Below are positions 21,905-33,000 of a stretch of DNA of 64,000 bases, one piece after another. Origin of the DNA: Holothuria scabra (Eukaryota; Echinodermata; Holothuroidea; Aspidochirotida; Holothuriidae); assembly GCA_037179385.1 (NCBI GenBank), contig CM074193.1, forward strand, positions 42,812,846 to 42,876,845. The letters run 5' to 3'. Under the pieces are notes generated by a model. That model saw nothing but the letters and a program-made list of their open reading frames with translations. It did no database searches and was not told the DNA's origin. Each line of letters begins with the position of its first letter. Position 1 is the stretch's first letter. The translations under genes and the position numbers were made by a program.

Positions 21905-22150
21905 TGTTGTCTACATTAACGACAAAGTTGGTGGGACGAGGTACAAATGGCCCTAAATTCACAGCAGTAATTAGGCACTTTTCATTAGTAATCATCAATC
22001 ACCAGTAGCTTCTTCGGTGATTTTACTGCAAATGATTCGAGTTTTTCAATTTTTATTTTCATTTTATCTTTGAATCCAACGTGCAATCTTTCAAACGGAA
22101 ACTTTTTACCCTGTCCCACCAACTTTGTCGTTAATAAAGACAACTATTAC
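21905..22150. repeat. Inverted repeat, AACGACAAAGTTGGTGGGAC arms
   Basis: GTTGTCTACATTAACGACAA plus AGTTGGTGGGAC at 21905-21937 recurs inverted at 22112-22146 (GTCCCACCAACTTTGTCGTT, AAAGACAAC). GGAAACGGAAACT-like text occurs beside both arms. Likely another foldback element; its outer ends are unclear. Confidence 0.6.
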
Positions 22151-25100
22151 ATAATGAAGAGAAATGCGTTTACATAAAACAACAGATGTTTAATTATTTT
22201 GGAATTTGAATCGAGGTTGCTGAATGCTTTTATGCTACCCAATCCTGCAACGATAAATTTCCTGTCTGAGGTGTTTGTATAATAAAAAAAAAAAAAGGTG
22301 AGATTCGAGATTCAAAACGGGAACTTTTTCAACATACGATCGAATTCAAAATTTAGCTACAGTATCGTAATGATTATAGGCCTGATCCTCAACTTTAGTT
22401 GCAGATTTCTATAATAAACTTTTCATTAAAATTGCGCTTAAAAGTTAATAGTTCCACCCTCTGACGGTAGTCCTCGGAATATATTTGGGTTAATTTTCCA
22501 AGTTGTAAAAGCAATGAATTGTTTGTTGTATGGGTTTGTCACTGAATTGGTGATTTTACTATGAGAAAATGGTTGAAATTGGTTTCACATGAGCTGACTG
22601 AGGGACTTTGGAATCTCAGGCTTGAAATGACTTTTCTAATTATATACTGGGTAGTGACAAGGTGGAGACGAATCACTATTTTGTTTATTCATACACCTGT
22701 AGCTCAAAAATTCAATGGTCATGCTATGAGAGTTCTTATGTGTCGTTAACAACCAACTCAAGAAAGCTCTGCATTGATTGTACACTTACTGGCATTAAAA
22801 CTTTGAAGGAATTAGAGGCCGAGTAACAAAGTCCATGTTTAGTGTGTATAAGTCAATCAGTGGTAACAGTAAATGGTGGAGCGCCACCTATATGGGATAC
22901 CTTTGGTGAAAATATCTTTTCCGTCACCGTGCACGTGATCCTACCATTATCAATACCTTGTTACTATAAAGAAAACCGACCGGGATGCAAGCATGTATCA
23001 TTGCAACTTCTACCAGCCCACCAATAAATTCAGACAGTAACGTGACGTGCGACATCTAGTGCATATTCTCTGTCAAGTTTTCCCACCAACTTCAACCGTG
23101 CTAATTAATCTGAGGGCAGTAGTGTAACTGAGATATCAGAAGAAAGGGGAGATGAAAATCAGTAAGGTGAATGAACCAATGGGAGAGAGTCAATGTACCG
23201 ACACTTTTCAAACTTAAGGAGTATTTCTTAACAAGTCACTTTGACATGTAAAGAAATATGTGAACTCGGGCTCTTATCCAGGGTGGCAAGCCTGCATGTC
23301 GCTTGGCTTCCACCCCTCCTGCTTTGGGTCATCTCCTGTGCAATAGCATTCCTGATGGAATGTATGAGCTCGGTTTGTCCGCTCTCTATAGCTAGGTCTC
23401 CTGCTCATCAATATAACCATAGATCAAACCGTTCTATTTATTAAAATCCAAACTCGTAAACGATCACCGGATTTGATACCGATGGGAGGGGCAGTATTGA
23501 TGGCACAGAGAGAAAGGGTGAAGGATGAACGTTACACTTGCAGGGAATTTGAAAGAATAATCTCAAAGGATCTGCACTGACGGCCCAAAAGATTTCATAT
23601 CGTGTTTTATTCCATTTTACATTGTAAAGGGTAATGTACTTTAAAACCACTGCCTGGTTTGTTTTTACCTTTTACAGTAACTTAACAACTTTGTTTCCAT
23701 AATTATTTGTTAATGTGGAAAGTGCTGTGAGTTCAGGGATCGACTCTTGCGCCTCTCATGTAAACCTGCATTGGGATGGAAAAGGAAGCATTTGAACATG
23801 AACTACTAGCAATTTCTTCTTCAGTCACGAAGACACCGACAGCTATGGTCTGTGAAGTTAGGTCAGGGGAATTGAACTAAAAGTGTCCTTATTCATTTGG
23901 TTAAAACATATTGGAATGCAATTGTGTCTAGGATGTGGTAAATTGAAAGCATACCCGTTCTGTGAGCAAGTCTACCTTGAAATCAACAAGATGCATAATT
24001 ACTTTCTGTACAAGTAACTGGTTAATATCGCTGTATGGCTCTGAAGAGATTACGGACAGCGCCCTCGTTCAGTTGTCAGTCTGTGTTTGGTTATTGAAAA
24101 GTTCGTACACGTCGTCAAGCTAAATCCAGGTCATGTCACTTGTTCCTGAAGGTGTTCCATTTGTTGTTTTTACTTTTAAATTTTGAAAGGGAAACCGGAC
24201 TTTGCTGACCAATTGTTTACACAATGAATAGGCCTACGTGTTAAGCTTACAAATTGGAGACAAATGTTTTTTTCGGTACACAACAAAGCATTTTCCGATT
24301 CGTGACGATTCGTTATGTCATATTAAACACTGGTTATTCACCATCCATTATTGTGTGGTGGTTCGCGGTTTCATTCACAATAAAATTATATCAAAACGCA
24401 TACAAAATTATTCTTTAGGTGGTGTGGGATAAATGGGATAGAAGCAATTGATTTTGCAAGGAACGGAAATGAGTAGAAAGGTTGGTGTCCGAGCAGAACG
24501 TTACCCTCTGGATATCAAACTAAATAGCTCTGTGGCTGCCAAGTTCTGTCTGACAAATGAGATTTTAATAAAAACAAAATTTAGGCCTATGTGCACTTCC
24601 TGCAGCGTATTATATGTGCATAGTTTTAAACACTCAGTAACAAAAATAGCACCGTTGCAGAGGACCCAGTTTCTGCCCTGAATCTGTAAAATTAAGCTTG
24701 AACCTGCAGAAAATATTACCACAAAAATTCTGGAAAACTCGACCTGTACCGGCCAAAAGTGAATGCAAAGGGCTTGGTTGCCCAAATAACCCTTTATGCT
24801 TTTTACAAAAGGCAACTAGTTATACAATATTTTGGCATGTGACTGTTAAGGGACTCTACAGGTCAAACAACAGTGTCCTCACTACACGCTGATATTCTTT
24901 CTAATATAACTTTTCTTCCTTTCAGAACGATGCACAATAAGAGACCTGTCTTCTTTATAAAAAAAATTGTCATCCTGCTTAGTTAAATGGCAAGAAACTG
25001 TCCCCCAAACTTATTTTGAAACAACAGCCAATTCTCAAGTTTTCTACTTGTTTCTCTTCCAAGTACCTTCCATTATATTTCAGGACTGAAGTAATGCATA

Positions 25101-27000
25101 TCCAAGTTGAAACACTGAGTTGCTCTTCGTTAGTATCACAATTAGGTGAAAAAAATATTGTCACATGATTCTCCAGAGCCAATCATAAAATACTACAGAC
25201 TGTTATACTAATGTTAACTGGGCTGACTGTTCTTGCCGTTAATCATAGAACACGCTATCCTTTTAAGTCTGCTGATATGGAAAAATATATAAAATTCATG
25301 ACACTTTCTGAACACGGTATCTCGAGTTGTTTTTTACGTTGGACCAATTATAAGTACTATTCACCAAGACAGAGGGAACAGCTGAACAGTAGTCTCAGAC
25401 AACCCTTTTCTTGATATCCTTATCAATTTCCACTGGAAGAGTCCACACAACAGTGGGTTTGATGGGTGTCCAGCTAAAAATTGGTGTGAGCCTGCGTGTA
25501 AGTGCTTGGTACGAGGACAGTGGGTAGATGAGAATTTTATCGTTGGGGGTTGTCATGTCACGTCACGAATCAAAGCATCGCCAGCACAACACTTAAAAAA
25601 TTTCCCTCACGGCCTGCCAAACAGAAATTATCAAATTCAAAGACACCTGGTCGTGAGATAAGTTTACCTGAGTTTTACTCTATCGTAATAGCTATAGCCT
25701 ATTTACTTCATGTAAAATTCCGATTTCATACCTAGATTTTAATCTACTCGAGTCTTTCTCTTGTTGTTTCAGGGACCCTTCCCGGTTGCAAATGGCCGGA
25801 GGACGATACTTAAAAGTCTCTTACATCTGTGATAAGAAATATTAGGAAGCTAGGTAAGAAATTGCAAATGGAGAAAAATTGACACCACAAATATAGTTTT
25901 TATTTTATCTTTAATTACCAATTAACGAATGGACATGTTTCAGAGGATCGAAGAAGATATTGCAGTCGTATGATTCACATACTTACGTATCAGAAACATT
26001 TGAATCTGTTGCCGTGGGAAGTGTACCACATAAGGGGTGGAACGTTTAATTTATTTACTGAAAAATAACTAATTTTATTTCAGCAGAATACTCAAGGAGA
26101 ATTTATACACACAGATATTTCCAAATTTAGTATCCGATGCATTAGTTTTGATCACCAGGTAGAACAAAAATGATCGGAAAATGCTTCTGATTGGTAGGTT
26201 ATTTTGTAAATTGTCTCCTATTGGTCATCTTCACAGTCCGTATGGATGACTTAGATTCGTACCAGTGAAAGAATTTTATTGTGAAAAAGTGGACAACGCA
26301 TCAAAAATACTTCACACCTTGTTAAAATTAGTGGTTCGGTTAACTTCAAATGAATAATCCCATGACAAACAATTTGGAAAGAAACGTGTTAATCATAACA
26401 AGTGATATTTTAGTATTGTTGTTTACTGTGATTCTATGGCAACTAGTCGGATTATGGTCCAAAATTGCTTTCGAGGATCCTAACCCGAACAGGGTGGATT
26501 CTGCATGACCTAGGTGTATGAATACGTGGCAAAACGGCTTCCTATGGAATCTAAAATAGAAAATAATTTAGTGGCACATCCAGTGTTCTGTTCTCTTGAT
26601 ATTACAGCATGGTACTATTGGCAAAGGTGACTTAGGTCCAAGGAAAGAGAGTAAATAATTAAAAATGAAGTCCTAAGAAAATAGTTTTATTAATTTCTCG
26701 TTGGAGACACGGGGTTAGTTTGTGTAATATTTTTACGATCGAAATTGAATCAAAATAATGCAATAATACAAAATAATTGTAAGTATCATTTATACATAGT
26801 AAAATAAGGAAGAAGAGTAAAATGAGCCAATAGGAATGTTGGCGAAGCAATCATTTATGGTATCCCGCTTGCCCATTACACAGTAGTTTAATTCCTTTTC
26901 AAGTCAAGATGTTCACAAGGCATCTTAACGTGATTGCAATGGTAGTCTTACACTTTTGTGATATGCAGTCATAATATCAAAACAAGGCAACGCTCGCCTT
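22150..27000. other. Gene-free by eye
   Basis: 4.8 kb of unique, AT-rich sequence. Open frames are all at or below 104 codons, have no recognisable motif and have no splice context joining them. This is the longest stretch without a visible repeat. Confidence 0.5.
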
Positions 27001-27039
27001 TAAAAGAAGGGTTTAAGGTCACAAAGAATCCAGTGTGTT

Positions 27040-27535
27040 AGGGGGTACTTATTCTGAGCATTTTGGTGAAATTTGCATTGAAATCCGATGTGTGGTTCTC
27101 AAGAAATGAGTACGTAAATTTTCACATTTTCAACAAAAAAGTGAATTTAAAGCAAGCACATACGACATCATATCGCCACATAAGTGCATAGTCTTTTGTT
27201 TTACTTTAAAGTTTAGAGTCGATTTTCTCCTCAACCAGTCAAAAAATCCCAAATTATTAAAATGTGATTGCATAAGTGGCATGAGAACTTTTTAAACTTC
27301 GCATACCCCACAGGGAGGTCCTATTCCTAATAACTTCGAGGTCAACACAACAGTCTGAAAATCAAAGGGAAGCAAAACACTTCTAGTCAATGTGAAAAAG
27401 TGATAAAATCGCTGCTGCCAACAACCTCACTTTGAACACAAATCTAGTGACTTCATTTACTGATATCTGGAGAAATACACGTTCGATTGAATGGAAGTTT
27501 CATCACACTCTCTGGATTTGGTTCCTCTTTCACGT
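27040..27535. mobile_element. Foldback element, family F, copy 2 (decayed)
   Basis: Left TATTCTGAGCATTTTGGTGAA and GTGGTTCTCAAGAAATGAGT; right inverted counterparts TGATATCTGGAGAAATACAC and GAAGTTTCATCACACTCTCT. The middle shares GACATCAT and AGTTTAGAG-type text with the other copies. Confidence 0.6.
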
Positions 27536-27824
27536 ATGAAAATTTGCTTAAACTTCCTCTTTAAAAGATAAAGTGGTACCAGTGGAGGGGGACATGCAAA
27601 TACTTCACAAAATGATATCATATTGTAAATGGTTAAAATAAATAGCAAAGGAGGATCATCCTGGTGACCAAATTAATCCATCAAGGATACCAACTTCTAA
27701 AGGGACCCGTCTGCAGGAACCCACACCTTCTAAATGGAAATGGAGAAGGCAAAATTTGGGGAGCGGCGGCGCTAAACGGGAGTATATATTTTATGTATGC
27801 TATGACGAAACTTGGGATAAGGTT

Positions 27825-28202
27825 TTAAATTTCAAAGAAATTTAAAACATATCCTTTAAATTCATCCCGGAACAAATTTTTCCTCCTCGAAAGCTTAAAC
27901 AATTGACTAACATCATGTGCAGTATCTGTTCTCTCCATCCGGTCTAGAATGAAGCCATACATGACAGACCAATGACGAAAGTGTCTGAGGGTCGTGAGGT
28001 TGGTTAAGTGTTGTCCTTCAGTGGGCGTAATAACTTCTTCGGGAAGCAGTTTGAAGTTTGGTCTCGCCGAACGGCCCTCTGCCAGAGGGTCGGAAGGACT
28101 TAAGAAAGCTAAAAAATTGTAATGGGCGTCAGAGTGCCAGAGTGTAAGCCAGGCCTTACTCTTGGGTCGTAGTTCCTCGGTCCCATATGCACCTGGCGCC
28201 AC
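27825..28202 (-). pseudogene. Dispersed repeat, copy 2: unnamed transposable element ORF remnant
   Basis: 125 open codons on the minus strand, including SDPLAEGRSARPNFKLLPEE, HFRHWSVMYGFILDRMER and HDVSQLFKLSRRKNLFR. The middle matches the copy at 17701-17895. Because two decayed copies keep a frame in common for part of the way, this was probably once protein-coding, but no catalytic motif is visible. Confidence 0.45.
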
Positions 28203-29719
28203 CCCTTAATTTGAATGAATTTTTTGTACGAAAAATTGGTAAATATGTTCCAAAGCATTTATAAGCTTAATAGAATAATTTCACTTGAAAAGAAAAACTT
28301 CCCACATCTGAAACTTATGTAACACCTTTAGAGGATTATAGGACTTATAGGCTTACTGAAAAAGTTCTTGTTTAAACCGGTATTAATTAAAGTCTTGCAA
28401 AAATGTATGTAAAAATACATGGTTTATTCAAAATGCTGTTCTGTCTGCACGCAACCCCCCTAAATAATTTGTGTTTTAGTTTTTATTGAAAAGGAATCAA
28501 TATTTACTGATATTGGTGAACATTTAAAATGAACCTAAGCATGCACACAACAACTGTAAAAGAGTACAAGTTGACATTGGCAAAAACACAAATAGTTTTA
28601 CATTAAAGTCTCTCAGAAAAAAAAAAAAAAAACAGTTCTCTATTAATTTTACACCAATATTTAAACTATCGCAATCTCTATCAATTGCGTTATTTTTTTG
28701 TTTTTTTTTGTTTTAGGCTTTAATGATTTGCACATTTTGTAAGAATAGATTTGAAACTCCTCGTAACCACGTGTTGCTGGATTCTGTGCATACTTTCAGA
28801 ATCTTTAGTCCTGTGAGTGAGCTAATCCAGCCACAAGCAAAGGATTGCTGCACTTTAACCTTCAACCTATAATAAAATCAAAGCCCCGTCTTAGGTTTTC
28901 TTTTCTATTCTCAAAAGAATTGACAAAATACTCCTGTATACTTTTGGTAATGACGCATAAAAGGTGTCCAATTTAGAGTGTTCTTTCCCTAAGCAAACAA
29001 AGGTGGTTAACAAACTACACGGTTCGCTTACACTGTCACTTTGGGTCAGAACAAAGCCTATTCCATATTCATGAGGTGTACAAAAGAGTCATAAAAAGTT
29101 AAATGGTCCGTGTCCCTTTGAAGATGCCGCAGACAATATGTTACAGGAAAGGTGGACTGGTGGAAGCGGTGCTAGTGAGGTACGCTGTTAGGGCAATAGG
29201 AGCGTGCCGTTAAATGAATTGACGGTACTGAGAAGAGGTAAATAAATTGAAGTACTTCAAGAAGGAGCATGAGAGACTGAAATCTGAAGTCGAGTGGTTC
29301 ACACCAGAAAGTAACACCGATCAATTTTTCTACATGGTCACAGAGAAAGCGTGTTCCTCTTTGAAACGCCACAGGCAAAGAGCACATAGGCCTAAGTCAT
29401 AATAAGTAAGAAACACCCTTCACGTTTTGAGAGGCCGGCGTAAATTTCAATTTTCATTTGACCGATACGGTATATTCGTTTGAATGTGAAGACTCTGTTA
29501 CGGAATCACGGGAAAGGAATACTATAAGGTACTGCATATTTGCAGGAAAGGTGATACGAACACCCGCGTCTCAACATTTTAAAGACATTTTCGTTTATCC
29601 ATTCATAAGAGAGCGTTTTTCCCAAGTTAAGGTCTTCTATTTTAGTCTTTTCAATACTCATCACCCGTGTATCCGATTCGAATGTGTTAGATACAATTTT
29701 GAGCGTCTTTCTTAAAAAT
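28203..29719. other. Upstream region of Brachyury
   Basis: Likely holds the promoter. No convincing TATA or initiator could be fixed. A single TTCACACC, resembling half of the T-box site TTTCACACCT, lies near 29297-29304. This is weak, since such an 8-mer occurs often by chance. Confidence 0.35.
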
Positions 29720-30012
29720 ATGCCAGAAAAATATTTACTGAACTGCAAGAGAAATTTCAGTTTTGGCAAAGATATTATGACGGACGTCAAAAGTAGCCAC
29801 AGGAGCCAAGGACTTAATTCAACGGGAACTACAGGCGGAGGAAAGAGTTTAAGTCAGTTGATCGACACTGAGAAAACAAATGACATGACCTCATATAGCG
29901 AGAAGGGGGAAGTCCCCTTGGGGAAGGGGATAAAGGTAAAACTGGAGGACTCAGACTTGTGGAAGCGGTTTCATAAATGTACAAATGAGATGATTGTTAC
30001 CAAAACAGGGAG
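29720..30012 (+). CDS. Bra: Brachyury exon 1 (N-terminus and start of T-box)
   Basis: Encodes residues 1-97 and two bases of Arg98. The N-terminal SLSQLI followed by a SEKGE-like stretch resembles the short conserved block before the T-box in other Brachyury proteins, but the spacer between the two is rewritten. The T-box begins near [12 protein letters not shown]. The donor is AG/GTGAGT at 30012/30013. The open frame continues upstream of 29720 without an ATG, so the exon may extend further as 5' UTR. Confidence 0.9.
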
Positions 30013-33000
30013 GTGAGTAATTTGCGTTTCTCTCTGATGTTCTCAATATTTCGGAAGGGAGTATTGTACAAAAATGTTAACTTGAAAGAAATTGAAAGAA
30101 AACCATGAATTCAGAGATTCAGTTGTTGTTCAGTAATTTGAAAGCTTTTGACGCTGAACAAAACTAAGTTCAGTAACACATGCTACGGTACAGGTTGAAG
30201 TATCCTGGTTCAAAACTTATAGGCTATTTAGAAAAAACCAATTAAATGAAGATTTTTATTAAACATGATTTGGTTCACAAAACTGTTCTTTTAAAAAAGA
30301 GCCCGGCAACAAATTTCAAGTAAGAATTTTGTATTCAGTATATTTGAAGTGAATACCCTCTCGGAAATCCTACATGTTGACAGTTTAAACATTTTATTCT
30401 TAATATTTAGGGAAACTACCATAATTTTTCAAACCCTTGCGGGTGCAATATTGTGAATATCGCTACTAGAGTTTTTCCGATCCCCAAAAGAGGGATTTTT
30501 TGCAAGATACGGTAATATTATCAGATGGTGATACAGTGCATATAGTGTAGCACATTCATGGACGGGAATTGTGTGTATGATAAGGTACATCACTCTTGAT
30601 TTTACTTGTCGCGTTGAGCCTATGAGTCCGTACAAGTCAGTCTACTGTACCGTAAATAACGGCTCAGATTAACAATTTGTGATTTGCTCGAATCTGCAAG
30701 TACAGTAGCCTACCGGTAGTCTACCCGAGGGTATTGCCGTGGGTTAATTAAAACCCAAATAGGGACGGTAAAATTTGGAAAAGAAATAGTAACAAAAGCG
30801 GAAACAATGTGATCATTGTAACATTTTGGGAACAAGCATTGCACCCGATTCATATAGATATCCATCTTTCTCCAAACGGAAGGGGAAATAATTTTCCCTG
30901 GACCCAACCTACATATCACACACATAAACCTCTCCCATAGTGCAATACTGGCTACGGGTTTTTAGCTCCAAAAAGAATTTATAAATTATGATATTCAGGG
31001 GTTTAACTGGAAACATCATGAGTTCGAAATGTTCATTTGTCTTTAAAAGAATTTAACTATAAAATAAGTTGCTCTTCAACCCACTCCTTCAAGTGACCTC
31101 TTAATTTGGATGGATTTTTTACTTCATATTTGTTTAAAATGTTTAGCCGGACTGTTTTACGCATGCATGGGGCCGAATTTGTACTACAGAATGACTCTTT
31201 GCAGTGGCGAGGTGCTTGGTGGGCAAGAGGAGGCATATACCCCAGATTTTGGCCTTGTCCTCTACTCCCCCCCCCCCCCAGCCTAGGTGTGGCAGGAATT
31301 ATGTTAACCGAAAAAATAAAAACACACCTCTCCCGAGACTTAATTTTCCTTCAGATATATGCAACAAACCTCAGAGCTTTCGGGGGCTGCACCCACTGGA
31401 CCTCCACCCCAGAAACGGACCCTTTCGGCTCGGTTCCAATTCGCGCTGCGCCAGACAGAAAAATCGCGCCCAAATTATTCTTTTCCCACATCCCCAATTC
31501 TGGCCATTTGGCTCCTTTTTAGTTTTAGTTCTTTCTTAAAACCTTGAAACTTTGGTCAAGATAACCGAGGCATTTCTTGCTATTATAAGACTGTCATATA
31601 TCGAACTATCCAGAGAAACTTTCTCGAAAAGCAGTTGAGTCTGATGCCCCAACCTTATTTCTCAACAACAGACAGAGCAATATCACAGAGTCTCATTTCT
31701 CTTTGAGGTATCTTTCATCGATTTCAACACTTATATATGTACAGTATTGCATATGGATGATTCATTAAATGAGGGGGGGGGGGGGTAACATGTGACATTT
31801 GGGAAAAATTTTCAGTTCTGTAATTAAAAAGTTCACTAAAACTTTTCCTTTACATACTATGTTTTCCTGTAGGAGATAGAAGGGCAAAATTAAGTCAAAT
31901 GTTCAAACAATTGTTATTTACAAAAGTTACAGTTCCAAATAGGCTGATCGGCTCGCTATTCCTCTGTATAATACTAAAAACATTATGTAATTTCTCCCAA
32001 ACTGCTGTGTTAAATAGTGGATGTACGGTTTATGTTCATTTATGGAATCTAAATGCACATCAATGGGCGGCAAGGTTGAGCTTATGAAAAATCTACTCCA
32101 TAAAGGGGGACCCGTTTCGTGCCCGCGAAGTCCAGTTTTATGTAAGTGTATTTTCCTTCTCAAAACTTGCGTTTGCGCATCATGATCTGTTTGAAATGGA
32201 AAAACGTTAATTTTTTATTCACTATGTATTACACTTATAAAACATCAAGATGCTGTCAAAAGTTCAGGCAAAGTTATTAGCCTAGCAAAATGGCAAATTA
32301 ATATTTACAGCCAGACCCCAAAACTTTACATAGGCCTAAAGTGTCTGACTGGGAATCTGTTATCTGTTCACAGTGCTGTTTTATCATGCACATACAGTCC
32401 AGAACTAGTAAAGATGTGTATATTCCAAAGTACCACTCAAAAGTTTCCTAAAGATATACCTGAAAAGTTATTTAACAGTTTAACGTTGATGGATTCATAC
32501 AGTAGTTGTCGATTAAGACGCTGGCCAGAATCAGGCAATTGACTAAGTCAATCACCTTCATCAATAAAACGTTAAGATTTGGGGTTTTTACACAGATGAA
32601 TGATTTAAAGTGGAAAAACGCCTTACTAAATTTGTAAATGTCCAGCTGTTGGGGATAAAACCAGTTTTTTGCACACAGTATCAAATTATTTATCGATATG
32701 CTTTATACATCTTAGAACATACCGTTTGAGACACCAATTAAGCTCGTTTTTGAGACCGTCTCCCTCTAGATTTCTACAGTAGTACTGTTCTTATGCACTG
32801 CCAATTTGAATGTGTATATAGCACAATGTAAGAAACATGGAACACCAAACCTACTGACTCCCCTTTTTATCAAAACATCCATATTCCAGGTATCACCGAT
32901 GAGTAACCGTACTCCTAAATTTCACAATTTAGTGAGAAAACCATTGTCACATATCCTGATGAGCCATTCATGAAATAGCTTACAGTAGTCAACTACACTA

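Noticed and set aside
24501..24815. 104-codon minus-strand frame
   Set aside because: No motif, overlaps another frame on the other strand, and no splice or repeat context.
29684..29719. Start of Brachyury at 29684
   Set aside because: That codon is GTG; the first in-frame ATG is at 29720.
31106..31539. Overlapping + strand frames of 111-138 codons in intron 1
   Set aside because: Two frames overlap through a C tract and a hAT-like end; the composition is low-complexity proline and no motif is present.
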